From assembly GCF_008974245.1 (NCBI RefSeq), contig NZ_BBZI01000010.1:248001-312000 (forward strand): 64,000 nt of DNA. Reading direction: 5' to 3'. Positions 35,695-43,890 of this stretch are shown piece by piece. This DNA is from Streptomyces abyssomicinicus. Lineage in GTDB: Bacteria; Actinomycetota; Actinomycetes; Streptomycetales; Streptomycetaceae. The position numbers and the translations under genes were made by a program. Each line of letters starts with the position of its first letter. Positions within the stretch are counted from its first letter, which is position 1. The notes below the pieces were generated by a model, which was not told the DNA's origin, did not search any database, and saw only the letters and a list, made by a program, of their open reading frames with translations.

Positions 35695-35940
35695 ATGCCA
35701 GCTCTCAATGTGGAGTTCAGCGACCGCGAGCTCGAGGACCTGCGGCAGATCGCCAAGGAGCGCGGTACCTCCATGAAGGCCCTGGTACGCGAGGCCGCGG
35801 CGGCGGACATAGCGCGGCACCGGGCGCTCCAGGAGGGCGCCGAGGCCTTCCGCCGCTTCTTCACCACGCACGCCGACGAGTTCGCCGCCGCCTTCCCGGA
35901 CGACGAGCCGCCGCTGCGGGGCGCGGGCCGGGCCGCCTGA
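35695..35940 (+). CDS. Antitoxin-like protein of a Fic-type toxin pair
   Basis: 81 residues. N-terminal FSDRELEDLRQIAKERGTSMKALVREAAAADIARHR is a short ribbon-helix-helix-like DNA-binding segment, followed by an acidic helix typical of antitoxin tails that clamp a toxin. It is separated from the next gene by 3 bases. Type II antitoxins usually autoregulate their operon. Assignment rests mainly on gene context and size. Confidence 0.7.
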   Translation: MPALNVEFSDRELEDLRQIAKERGTSMKALVREAAAADIARHRALQEGAEAFRRFFTTHADEFAAAFPDDEPPLRGAGRAA

Positions 35941-35943
35941 CCC

Positions 35944-36321
35944 ATGGCCTCCCTCCTGCACATCGACGTGCCCTGGCTGCTCCAGCGTCATGAGGAGGTC
36001 CTTCCGGACCAGCCGACCATCACCGACTTCTCGGCGCTGGTCGCCGCCGTCGCCCGCCACCGGGTGGACCCGCCCCGGCTCGGCGTGGACTCCGATCCGG
36101 CCTGGCGCGCCGCGGCCCTGCTGCACACCATCGCCGTGCTCAGGCCGCTGCCGTCCTCCAACGCCCGTTTCGCCTGTGCCACGGCGGTGGCCTACATGTA
36201 CGCCAGCGGGGCGGGCATCGACCCGCCCTACGGCGCGCTCGTCGACCTCGCCCGCGACCTGATCGCGGGCAAGACCGACGTCTACGGGGCCGCCGACCGC
36301 CTCAGGGAGTGGCAGCTGTGA
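35944..36321 (+). CDS. Fic/Doc-like toxin component with degenerate active site
   Basis: 125 residues, the size of Doc-type toxins. The helix pair AALLHTIAVLRPLPSSNARFACATAVAYMYASG aligns in layout with the Fic motif HxFx(D/N)GN(K/R)R followed by the TA...FL..NG helix. Here the segment is RPLPSSNAR (67-75): the catalytic His is Arg, the Phe is Leu and the Gly is Ser, while Asn and the final Arg remain. Active Doc toxins phosphorylate EF-Tu; this protein probably cannot use that chemistry. Translation is coupled to the upstream antitoxin-like gene (3-base gap). Confidence 0.68.
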   Translation: MASLLHIDVPWLLQRHEEVLPDQPTITDFSALVAAVARHRVDPPRLGVDSDPAWRAAALLHTIAVLRPLPSSNARFACATAVAYMYASGAGIDPPYGALVDLARDLIAGKTDVYGAADRLREWQL

Positions 36322-36322
36322 T

Positions 36323-36360
36323 CCGAAGGCGGCCCGGCCCACGGTCAGCGCCGCCTTCGG
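36323..36360. terminator. Terminator between convergent Fic-like and CDGSH genes
   Basis: An 11-bp perfect stem CCGAAGGCGGC (36323-36333) with GCCGCCTTCGG (36350-36360), 16-base loop. It overlaps the last codons of the CDGSH gene. Confidence 0.75.
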
Positions 36361-36578
36361 TGGCTGGTGTCGCACCACGGATAGCGCTCGCTCAGCCGGC
36401 AGGTGCACAGCGCCACCCGGAAACGGTCCGAGGACACCACCGTGCCGTCCTCGAGCTCCACCTCCACCGGGCCGTCCACCAGCATCGGCCCGCGGCGCGG
36501 CACCACGACGCGGTGCGCCCGCTCACCACGCCCGGGCGGCACCGGACCGCGGTTCTGCTCAGACGGGTCGTTCGGCAC
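36345..36578 (-). CDS. CDGSH iron-sulfur domain protein
   Basis: 77 residues. C-terminal signature Cys58-x-Cys60-x2-Ser-x3-Pro-x-Cys69-Asp-x2-His73, which binds a redox-active, pH-labile 2Fe-2S cluster with 3Cys:1His ligation (mitoNEET family). The N-terminal 45 residues are beta-rich (RVVVPRRGPMLVDGPVEVELEDG), as in bacterial short forms. GTG at 36578 lies within the end of the methyltransferase gene (20-base overlap), the last of a three-gene cassette. Likely electron transfer or Fe-S handling for the diiron protein upstream. Confidence 0.87.
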   Translation of the reverse strand: MPNDPSEQNRGPVPPGRGERAHRVVVPRRGPMLVDGPVEVELEDGTVVSSDRFRVALCTCRLSERYPWCDTSHRRRR

Positions 36579-37227
36579 GGACCACCACCAGCTCTTCCCT
36601 CTCGGTGCGCGCCTGCTCCGGGGAGATCAGCCCCCGCTGCCGCAGCCAGTGCACCCGGTCGCGCAGCACCGGCCCGAAGGCCACCTGGCGCCGCAGGGTC
36701 ACGGAGGCCTTGAGCCCGGCCGCCCGCAGCTGCTCCACGGTGGCCGAGGGCCCGGAGAGCTCGGAGTGCACCATCAGCAGCACCCCGCCCGGGCGCAGCA
36801 GCCCCGGCGCTTCCCGGCAGATCCGGTCGACCACCAGCCGTCCGTCGTCCCCGGCGTCCCAGGCCCGCGCCTGCCTCGGACGGCCGCGCAGACCGCCCGG
36901 CGGCGTCGGCACGTACGGGGGATTGGCGGTGATCACGTCGAACGCCTCGCCCCGTACCGGCGCGAACAGGTCGCCGCGCATCACGCGCACCTTCACCCGG
37001 TGCAGCAGGGCGTTGAGCCGGACGCCGGCCACCGCGCGGCGGGAGACGTCCACGGCCGTCACCTCCGCCCCCCGGCGGGCGGCCGCCAGGGCCAGTGCGC
37101 CCGAGCCGGTCCCCACGTCGAGGACGCGGGCGCCGGCGGCCAGGGATTCGGCGGCCAGGGCTTCGGTCAGGAGGACGGTGTCGTCCTGCGGGGCGTACAC
37201 CCCGGGAACTACCAAGGGAGGATTCAC
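36559..37227 (-). CDS. HemK2/MTQ2-like NPPY methyltransferase
   Basis: About 222 residues. SAM-binding VLDVGTGSGALALAAA (35-50), acidic ribose contact TAVDVS, and the NPPY motif (102-105) typical of N5-glutamine or N6-adenine methyltransferases. Short length and YAPQDDTVLL near the N-terminus match the HemK2/MTQ2 branch, which methylates release-factor glutamine or lysines. The start is uncertain: GTG at 37227 is proposed, with in-frame upstream GTGs available. Middle gene of the diiron-methyltransferase-CDGSH cassette. Confidence 0.8.
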   Translation of the reverse strand: MNPPLVVPGVYAPQDDTVLLTEALAAESLAAGARVLDVGTGSGALALAAARRGAEVTAVDVSRRAVAGVRLNALLHRVKVRVMRGDLFAPVRGEAFDVITANPPYVPTPPGGLRGRPRQARAWDAGDDGRLVVDRICREAPGLLRPGGVLLMVHSELSGPSATVEQLRAAGLKASVTLRRQVAFGPVLRDRVHWLRQRGLISPEQARTEREELVVVRAERPV

Positions 37228-37337
37228 ACCGGCCGAATACCCCGGTGCGACGGCACCATGGCCCACCTGCCCGTTCCCGTCACCCGTCCAGGGCCACCAC
37301 CCCCGGGCGCGCCGCCCGCCGCCGGTCACCGCCCCGC

Positions 37338-38369
37338 TCACGCGGCCGCCGCCACGGTGTCCGGCAGCGGGGCGCGCAGGGCCGTGCCGTTCGCCCGCCA
37401 GCAGGCCATCACGTGGTCGGCCAGCCGGTCCTCCAGGAACACCGTGGCGTCCATGCCGAAGACCACGTCGCCCTCCAGATACGGCTCCTCCTCCAGCAGG
37501 CCGCCGATCACCTCGTGCCGGACCACCTGCTCGTGCACCGCGTCCGCCTCGACGTGCTCGTCGTAGAAGAACTCGGCCGCCGGTCCCGCGCCGGTGCGGC
37601 GCATCGCCTCCGCGAGGCGGCGGGAGCCGGGTGAGGAGGTGATCTCGACGGCGGCGAAATGGCCCACCAGCGCGCCGCGCAGCGCGCGGTGCAGGCCCAG
37701 CAGGGACATCAGGTTGACCACGGCCAGGGCCGGCGCGGGGGAGGGGCCGAGATAGCGGCCGTAGGAGGTGTCCAGACCGAGGTCGGCCATGAGGTCGGCG
37801 AACAGCTTGGCGTGCACCCGCTCGGCGCGGCCGCCGCCGAACTCGTCGAACTCCACGGACACCATGGCGGCCTTCGCCCGGCCCCACAGCCGGGGCAGCA
37901 CCCAGGCGTGCGGGTCCGCCTCCTTGAGGTGGTAGACCGAACGCAACGCGGCGTACTCGCGCAGATGGCGCAGCTCGCCCTCGTCGCGCAGGAACCAGGT
38001 GACGCTCGTGCCCTCGGCCGGCTCGGTCAGCAGCTCCTTGACGGCGGAGCGCAGGTCGTCGTGGACGGGCACGTCGCGGCGCAGCGCCGCGAGGAACCGG
38101 CGCTCCATGGCCCGGCGCACCGTGAGCAGGCCAGGGTCCCACTCCATGGCCGGGTCGACGCCCGCGAAGCCGCGGTAGTGCAGTTCGTAGCAGCAGTACA
38201 GGGCGAGCTGCAGGTCGTCGCCGTACGGGTCGGCGGCGTCGGCGCCCTCCGGCCCGGGCGGCGGGACCTCGCCGCGCAGCAGCGCGAGGACCCCCGCGGA
38301 CAGCGGGCCGCGGGGGGCGGGGAGCTCGGGGGCGTGGCGGTCGGGGAGATCGTCGCGGTCGTGACTCAT
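37338..38369 (-). CDS. Heme-oxygenase-like diiron protein (iron-containing redox enzyme family)
   Basis: 343 residues, almost all alpha-helical. Metal-ligand-like positions include YELHYRGF (Glu and His), EWDPGLL, SVEFDEFGGG and DEHVEADAVHEQVV, matching heme-oxygenase-like diiron oxidase/oxygenase proteins. Some relatives make natural-product N-oxides or fragment amino acids; many are unassigned. The ATG at 38369 is only 9 bases from a sigma-B-type -10 box and has no ribosome site, so the mRNA may be leaderless. First gene of a cassette with methyltransferase (110-base gap) and CDGSH genes. Confidence 0.82.
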   Translation of the reverse strand: MSHDRDDLPDRHAPELPAPRGPLSAGVLALLRGEVPPPGPEGADAADPYGDDLQLALYCCYELHYRGFAGVDPAMEWDPGLLTVRRAMERRFLAALRRDVPVHDDLRSAVKELLTEPAEGTSVTWFLRDEGELRHLREYAALRSVYHLKEADPHAWVLPRLWGRAKAAMVSVEFDEFGGGRAERVHAKLFADLMADLGLDTSYGRYLGPSPAPALAVVNLMSLLGLHRALRGALVGHFAAVEITSSPGSRRLAEAMRRTGAGPAAEFFYDEHVEADAVHEQVVRHEVIGGLLEEEPYLEGDVVFGMDATVFLEDRLADHVMACWRANGTALRAPLPDTVAAAA

Positions 38370-38378
38370 GCGGCCCGG

Positions 38379-38403
38379 GTACCCGCCGCGACGCCGGGTA
38401 CCC
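38379..38403 (-). promoter_or_regulatory. Sigma-B-type promoter of the diiron cassette
   Basis: On the minus strand GGGT (38403-38400), 15 bases, GGGTAC (38384-38379), an exact fit to GNNT-N14-16-GGGTAY. The predicted transcription start falls at or within a few bases of the ATG, implying a leaderless transcript. Confidence 0.55.
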
Positions 38404-38418
38404 GGGCGGACCTCCAGG

Positions 38419-38637
38419 TCAGCGCTGCCGTCGGGCCTGTTCCTGGGCCGCGGGGTCGGGCGAGGTGGCGTCGCCCGCCTCGCCGGGGCGCCCCGGGCCG
38501 TCCTTGGCCCGGTCCCGGTCGGTGACGCGGGCCGCGGCCTCCTCGGCCTCCCGGAACGCCTCGGCCAGCGCGGTGCGCGGCGGTTCCTCCCGGTGGTCGC
38601 CCCTGCTTCGGTCGCCGTGGCTGTGGTGGTGGTTCAC
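38419..38637 (-). CDS. Small hydrophilic His-rich hypothetical protein
   Basis: 72 residues starting NHHHSHGD, then a charged helical stretch (ALAEAFREAEEAAARVTDRDRAKD) and a disordered tail. No hydrophobic core. GTG at 38637 has GAGGAG at 7 bases, good evidence it is translated. The N-terminal histidines could bind metal. Function unknown; a sigma-B-type promoter lies about 60 bases upstream. Confidence 0.6.
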   Translation of the reverse strand: MNHHHSHGDRSRGDHREEPPRTALAEAFREAEEAAARVTDRDRAKDGPGRPGEAGDATSPDPAAQEQARRQR

Positions 38638-38695
38638 CGTTCGTCTCCTCGGTTGTCACGAGTGCTGTCATGTCGCCCCGGAGGGCGGACTGCGG

Positions 38696-38720
38696 GTACC
38701 CGGCACGGCCCCGGGCAGAC
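38696..38720 (-). promoter_or_regulatory. Sigma-B-type promoter of the small His-rich gene
   Basis: On the minus strand GTCT (38720-38717), 15 bases, GGGTAC (38701-38696). It lies between the end of the export operon and the 72-residue gene, giving a leader of about 50 bases. Confidence 0.5.
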
Positions 38721-38733
38721 CCGCCGGCTCCGC

Positions 38734-41640
38734 TCAGGCCATCTGGCGCCGGACCAGCTCGTGCAGCCGTCCTCCCCGGTCGGCCAGCAGCGCGGCGGGC
38801 GTGCCGGTCTCCGCCACGCGCCCGTCCTCCATCACGATCACCCGGTCGGCGTCCATCACCGTGGACAGCCGGTGTGCGATCACCACGCGGGTCGCCTCCA
38901 GCGCGCGGGTGCTCTCGATGACCCGTCGCTGCGTCTCGTTGTCCAGCGCGCTGGTCGCCTCGTCGAGGAAGAGGATCCGCGGCCTGCGGATCAGCGCCTG
39001 CGCGATCATCAGCCGCTGCCGCTGCCCGCCGGAGAGCGAGCCGCTGCCGGCCACCAGGGTGTGCAGCCCCATCGGCATCCGCCGGATGTCGTCGCCCAGC
39101 CCGGCCAGCTCCGCCGCCGCCATCACCTCCTCGGGTGAGTACGGCTCGTGCCCGCGGACGATGTCCAGCACCGACCCGGTGAACGGCTGGGCGTGCTGCA
39201 GCACCACACCGCACTGCCGCCGCACCGCCGCGTGGTCCAGCGCGGCCAGGTCCTGGCCGTCGTAGAGGACGCTGCCGGAGGCGGGCCGGTCGAAGCCGAT
39301 CAGCAGCCGCAGCAGCGTCGACTTCCCGCAGCCGCTCGGGCCGACGATCGCCAGGAACTCACCCGGACGGACCTCGAAGGAGACGTCGTCGAGAACCGGC
39401 GGCCCGTCGTCGGAGTAGCGGAACGACAGCCGCCGCGCCTCGATCGCCCCGGAGAGCCGGCCCGGCGGGGTGCTCGCGCTCCGCACCTCCGGCACCGCGT
39501 CCAGCACCGGCCTGAGCTCCTCGAACAGCGGCAGCGCGGCGACCACCGAGACCGCGGCGCCGGTGAGCTGGGTGACCGAGCCCAGCAGCATCGTGACGGC
39601 CGTGTTGAAGGCGAGGAAGTCGGCGGCCGGCATCGCGCCCCGCGCCGGCCCCGCCAGCAGCACGAACATCAGCAGCGAGCACACCGGCAGGGCCACCGAG
39701 CCGAGCACCGCGTTCAGGTTCTTGATGCCGCCGAGCCGGCGGTGCATCTCACGGCTGCGGGCGAACCCGCCCGCCCAGGCGGCGTAGGCGTAGTTCTCGG
39801 CCGCCGCCACCCGCAGCTTGGGCAGCCCCCGCAGGGTCTGGAACGCCTGGTTGTTCAGCTGGTGGGTGAGCCGGACCAGCCGGCGCTGCCACCGCACCTG
39901 CCACAGGCCCAGCAGCAGGAACACCCCGGCCAGCACCGCCAGCAGAGCCATGGCGGCCAGCGCCATGCTCACGTCGTACCAGAGCAGCAGCCCCAGGTTG
40001 ACCGTCCCGACCGTCAGTGACTGGGCCGCCACCGGGCCGACCCCGGCCAGCAACTGCCGGATCCGGCTGATGCCCATCGCCGCCCCGGCCAGCTCGCCGG
40101 TGGACCGGCCGGCGAAGAAGGCCGCCGGCAGCCGCAGCAGCCTGTCCCACACGGCCGGCTGCAGCACGGCCTCGATCCGGCCCTCCAGCCGGAGCATCGT
40201 CATGTTCTGGAGCAGCAGGAACACCGCGGACACCACGGCCGCCACCAGCACGGCGGTGCAGGCCAGCGCGATCAGGTCGGTGCGCGCCTGCGGCACGTAC
40301 CGGCCCAGCACCTTGCCGGTGACCACCGGCACGGTCACCCCCACGGCGACCGTCACCAGTCCGCCGAGCAGCAGCGACACCACGTCCCGACGGGCGCCGG
40401 ACAGCACGAACCGGGCCAGCCGCAGCGGGGTGGTGCGCCGCTCGGGGAGGGGACGGAAGAACATGACCGCCCGGGCGCCGTAGTCGTCGGCGTTCTCCGC
40501 GCCGATCCGGGTCTCCCGGCCGGTGGTCGGGTGCACCGCCACGTAGCCGCCGCGCCGCCACAGCAGCGCCACCGGGGCGCCGGACAGGGCCCGGAAGCCC
40601 AGGAGCGGGCCGACGTCCTCCTTCCACCACCGGCCGCCGCCCAGCCGCACGGTGCGCGTGCGCACCCGCGAGACGGCGGCGATGCGCTCCACCGGGTCCA
40701 GCCGTTCGGCCCCCGCGGCGCCGCGTGCCGGGTCGGTGAGCGTCACGCCCGCGGCCCGGGCCACCAGGCGGCAGGCCGCCCAGGTGGCGTCCTCGTCCAC
40801 CTCGGTGATGCGGCGGCGCGACGGGCCGCCCAGCGACGCCAGCAGGGTGCGGTCCGCACGGTCGCGGGCCTCCCGGCCCGCCCGGACGCCCGCCGCGGCG
40901 CGGCTCTCGTGCGACCGCTCCTGTTGCTCGATCCAGCGGTCCAGGGTGGAGAGCAGCCGGAACTGCCGGTCCACCATGCCCTGCCAGAGCGCCGGGTCCA
41001 CGAGCAGGTCGGCGGCGGCCTCCGCGCCGTACACCGCACCGTGGGCGACGCTGCCGGGCGGCACGTGCATCCAGAAGACGTCCTCGTCGGCCTTCCTGGC
41101 GAGGTGCTCGGCGGCCTGCTGGAAGCCGGGCTCGGTGGAGAACCCCTCGGTGAACTCGGCGGTGAACACCGCCGCCATCGGTGCCTGGAACAGCACCGAC
41201 AGGCCCCGCCCCACGCCGAGCGCCAGCGCGTGCTCCAGCGGGCCCGACTCCGACGCGCTGTAGCGCGGGCTCAGGTGCCGCGGATTGCCGTACCCGTCGT
41301 GGACCCAGGTCTGCTCGGTCACCGGCTGGTACAGCTCGCGCAGCTGGATCCGGCGGACCGCGCAGTCCCGCAGCGGCCGGGCCACCAGGGTGTGCTGCGG
41401 CCCGGCGACCGGGCCGAGCAGGAGCGAGCCCGCCTCCAGCCGGCCCAGGTGGTACCAGTGGCCCTGCCCCATCGCGTCCACGGCGAACAGGTCCAGCGCC
41501 CCCTCGGCCACCAGCCACAGCACCTGCGGGCCCTCCAGGTCCAGCCGCGGGCCGGAGCAGTCCACCAGGGTGCCAAGCGCGCCGAGCGCCTGGAGGCCGT
41601 CTTCCCGCGAGGGCCGGTCGCCCTCGTGCCCGGACGTCAT
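38734..41640 (-). CDS. NHLM-type bacteriocin export ABC transporter, permease/ATPase
   Basis: 968 residues. A large N-terminal soluble region (about 1-380, no peptidase motif) precedes a six-helix ABC membrane domain (about 390-680) and an ATPase domain with Walker A GPSGCGKST (Lys773), signature LSGGQRQRL, Walker B ILFLDEATSALD and the H-loop IAHRLST. This is the layout of the second ABC subunit in NHLP-leader bacteriocin export systems, which works with a C39-containing partner. It begins directly after the TAG of that partner gene, so they are one operon. Substrate is presumably the double-glycine peptide at 44843-45058. Confidence 0.9.
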   Translation of the reverse strand: MTSGHEGDRPSREDGLQALGALGTLVDCSGPRLDLEGPQVLWLVAEGALDLFAVDAMGQGHWYHLGRLEAGSLLLGPVAGPQHTLVARPLRDCAVRRIQLRELYQPVTEQTWVHDGYGNPRHLSPRYSASESGPLEHALALGVGRGLSVLFQAPMAAVFTAEFTEGFSTEPGFQQAAEHLARKADEDVFWMHVPPGSVAHGAVYGAEAAADLLVDPALWQGMVDRQFRLLSTLDRWIEQQERSHESRAAAGVRAGREARDRADRTLLASLGGPSRRRITEVDEDATWAACRLVARAAGVTLTDPARGAAGAERLDPVERIAAVSRVRTRTVRLGGGRWWKEDVGPLLGFRALSGAPVALLWRRGGYVAVHPTTGRETRIGAENADDYGARAVMFFRPLPERRTTPLRLARFVLSGARRDVVSLLLGGLVTVAVGVTVPVVTGKVLGRYVPQARTDLIALACTAVLVAAVVSAVFLLLQNMTMLRLEGRIEAVLQPAVWDRLLRLPAAFFAGRSTGELAGAAMGISRIRQLLAGVGPVAAQSLTVGTVNLGLLLWYDVSMALAAMALLAVLAGVFLLLGLWQVRWQRRLVRLTHQLNNQAFQTLRGLPKLRVAAAENYAYAAWAGGFARSREMHRRLGGIKNLNAVLGSVALPVCSLLMFVLLAGPARGAMPAADFLAFNTAVTMLLGSVTQLTGAAVSVVAALPLFEELRPVLDAVPEVRSASTPPGRLSGAIEARRLSFRYSDDGPPVLDDVSFEVRPGEFLAIVGPSGCGKSTLLRLLIGFDRPASGSVLYDGQDLAALDHAAVRRQCGVVLQHAQPFTGSVLDIVRGHEPYSPEEVMAAAELAGLGDDIRRMPMGLHTLVAGSGSLSGGQRQRLMIAQALIRRPRILFLDEATSALDNETQRRVIESTRALEATRVVIAHRLSTVMDADRVIVMEDGRVAETGTPAALLADRGGRLHELVRRQMA

Positions 41641-43890
41641 CTACCGCTCCCTGACGAGTCGTGCGTAGGCCCCGCCCGCGGCCACCAGCTGATGGTGGGT
41701 GCCGCGTTCGACGATCCCGCCGTGCCGGAGCACCACGATCTCGTCGCTGTCGCGGACCGTGCTCAGCCGGTGCGCGACGACGACGCACGCGCAACCGCGG
41801 CGGCGCAGGTTGTCCATCACCACCAGCTCGGTCTCGGCGTCCAGCGCGCTGGTCACCTCGTCGAGGACCAGGACGCTGGGACGGCGGGCCAGGGCGCGGG
41901 CGATCTCCAGCCGCTGCCGCTGCCCGCCGGAGAAGTTCCGGCCGTCCTGCTCGACCGGACTGTGGATGCCGCCCGGGCGGCGCATCACCACGTCGTACAG
42001 GGCCGCGTCCCGCAGGGCGTCGGCCACCGCCTCGTCGGGGACGGACGGGTCCCAGAGCGCTACGTTGTCGCGGACCGTGCCCTCGAAGAGGAAGACGTCC
42101 TGGTCGACGAAGGCGACCGAGGCGGCCAGCGTGCCGCGCGCGATGTCCTCCAGCCGCTGCCCGTCGATCCGGATCACGCCCTCCCAGGGCGTGTACAGGC
42201 CGGACAGCAGCCGCGCCACCGTCGACTTGCCGCTGCCGGAACCGCCGACCAGCGCCACCTGCCGGCCCGGGCCCACCGTCAGGTCGAAGCCGCTGATCAG
42301 CGGCTCGTCCAGCGGGCTGTAGCCGAAGGCGATGTCCCGCAGCTCGACGTGCCCGCGCAGCCGGCGGGTGGAGTCCTCGCCGCCGCGCGCGTGCAGCGGG
42401 TCGGGGCCGAAGTTCTCCACGTCCTTCAGCCGCGCCACGTCGGCCGCGAAGTCCTGGATCCGCCCGGCCACCCCGTTGAGCCGGGTCAGCGGCGCGGTGA
42501 AGCGGGTGACCAGCGCCTGGAAGGCGACCAGCAGACCCACCGTGATGTGGCCCTCCACCGCGCGCAGGCCGCCGATCCACAGGATCAGCGCGCTGTTGAG
42601 GGTGGCCAGGGTGGGCGCCACCACGCCCAGCCAGGCGGTGGGCACCCCCAGGCGCTGCTGCTCCTCCAGGGTGACGGCGTGCTGCCCGGCCCACTTGCGG
42701 AAGTAGCCGTCCTCGCCGCCGGTGGCCTTCATGGTCTCGATCAGCTGGAGGCCGGTGTAGGCGGTGTTGGTGAGCCGTGCGGAGTCCGCGCGCAGCTTGG
42801 CGGTGCGGGTGGCGCGCAGCCGCACCACCACCCGCATGGCGACCACGTTGAGCAGCGCGACACCGATCCCGACCGCGGTGAGCTGCGGGTCGTAGGTGTA
42901 CAGCAGCACCGCGTACAGCACCACCACGACCGCGTCCACGCCCGCGGAGGCCAGGTCCCGGGAGAGGGTCTCGGCGACCGAGTCGTTGGACTCGAGCCGC
43001 TGCACCAGGTCGGCCGGGCCCCGCTGGGAGAAGAAGGTGACCGGCAGCCGCAGCAGATGGCGCAGGAACCGGGCGCTGGAGAGGGTGGACGAGATGATCC
43101 GCCCGCGCAGCAGATTGCCCTGCTGGAGCCAGGTCAGCACCGCGGTGAGCAGCACGCAGGCGCCCATCGAGGTGAACAGGACCCCCAGCAAGGAGGTCTG
43201 GCCGCCGATCAGGAAGGTGTCGATGTAGGTGCGGCTGAGCGCGGGCACGGCCGCGCCGACCAGCACCAGCAGCAGGCTCGCCAGCACGGCTGCGGGCAGG
43301 GCACCGGCGGTGCCGCGCAGCCGGGCGGGGAGGGCGCCGAGCGCGCCCGGGCGGCGTCCGCCGCGCCGGAAGTCCGGGCCCGGTTCCATCACCAGGACCA
43401 CACCGGTGAAGCTGGTGTCGAAGTCCTCCATCGGAACGAACCGGCGGCCCTTGGCGGGGTCGTTGACGTACGCGCCGCGCCGGCCGAACCGCCGTCCCAT
43501 GCCGTCGAGGACGACGTAGTGGTTGAACTCCCAGAACAGGACGGCGGGGGCCGCCACCCGGGCCAGGGCGGCGGTGTCCATCTGCATGCCCTTGGCGGTC
43601 ATGCCGTAGCCGCGCGCCGCCTTCAGCAGGTTGCCGGCCCGCGAGCCGTCGCGGGAGACGCCGCAGGCGATCCGCAGCTCCTCCAGGGGGACGTGGCGTC
43701 CGTGGTGGCCCAGCACCATGGCGAGCGCGGCGGCGCCGCACTCCACGGCCTCCATCTGGAGCACCGTCGGGGTGCGCACGGTACGGCGGAGCGTCCGGCG
43801 GACCGGGGGTCGCCTCGGAGGTACGGCCCGGCGCCGGCCGCGGACGGGCGGCGGCAGGTCCTTCCGGGAGGTCACGCCCTGTGGGGTCAC
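41641..43890 (-). CDS. C39-peptidase ABC exporter (NHLP family)
   Basis: 749 residues. An N-terminal C39 double-glycine peptidase (about 40-165) with catalytic Cys51 in LQMEAVECG, His124 in NHYVV and Asp144 in NDPAKG; a six-helix ABC membrane domain; and an ATPase with Walker A GGSGSGKST (Lys555), signature FSGGQRQRL and Walker B VLVLDEVTSALD. C39 exporters cut leaders after Gly-Gly and secrete the core peptide. The Arg/Pro-rich first 40 residues are not typical; the GTG at 43890 overlaps the HlyD stop (GTGA). The stop at 41641 directly precedes the second ABC gene. Confidence 0.92.
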   Translation of the reverse strand: MTPQGVTSRKDLPPPVRGRRRAVPPRRPPVRRTLRRTVRTPTVLQMEAVECGAAALAMVLGHHGRHVPLEELRIACGVSRDGSRAGNLLKAARGYGMTAKGMQMDTAALARVAAPAVLFWEFNHYVVLDGMGRRFGRRGAYVNDPAKGRRFVPMEDFDTSFTGVVLVMEPGPDFRRGGRRPGALGALPARLRGTAGALPAAVLASLLLVLVGAAVPALSRTYIDTFLIGGQTSLLGVLFTSMGACVLLTAVLTWLQQGNLLRGRIISSTLSSARFLRHLLRLPVTFFSQRGPADLVQRLESNDSVAETLSRDLASAGVDAVVVVLYAVLLYTYDPQLTAVGIGVALLNVVAMRVVVRLRATRTAKLRADSARLTNTAYTGLQLIETMKATGGEDGYFRKWAGQHAVTLEEQQRLGVPTAWLGVVAPTLATLNSALILWIGGLRAVEGHITVGLLVAFQALVTRFTAPLTRLNGVAGRIQDFAADVARLKDVENFGPDPLHARGGEDSTRRLRGHVELRDIAFGYSPLDEPLISGFDLTVGPGRQVALVGGSGSGKSTVARLLSGLYTPWEGVIRIDGQRLEDIARGTLAASVAFVDQDVFLFEGTVRDNVALWDPSVPDEAVADALRDAALYDVVMRRPGGIHSPVEQDGRNFSGGQRQRLEIARALARRPSVLVLDEVTSALDAETELVVMDNLRRRGCACVVVAHRLSTVRDSDEIVVLRHGGIVERGTHHQLVAAGGAYARLVRER

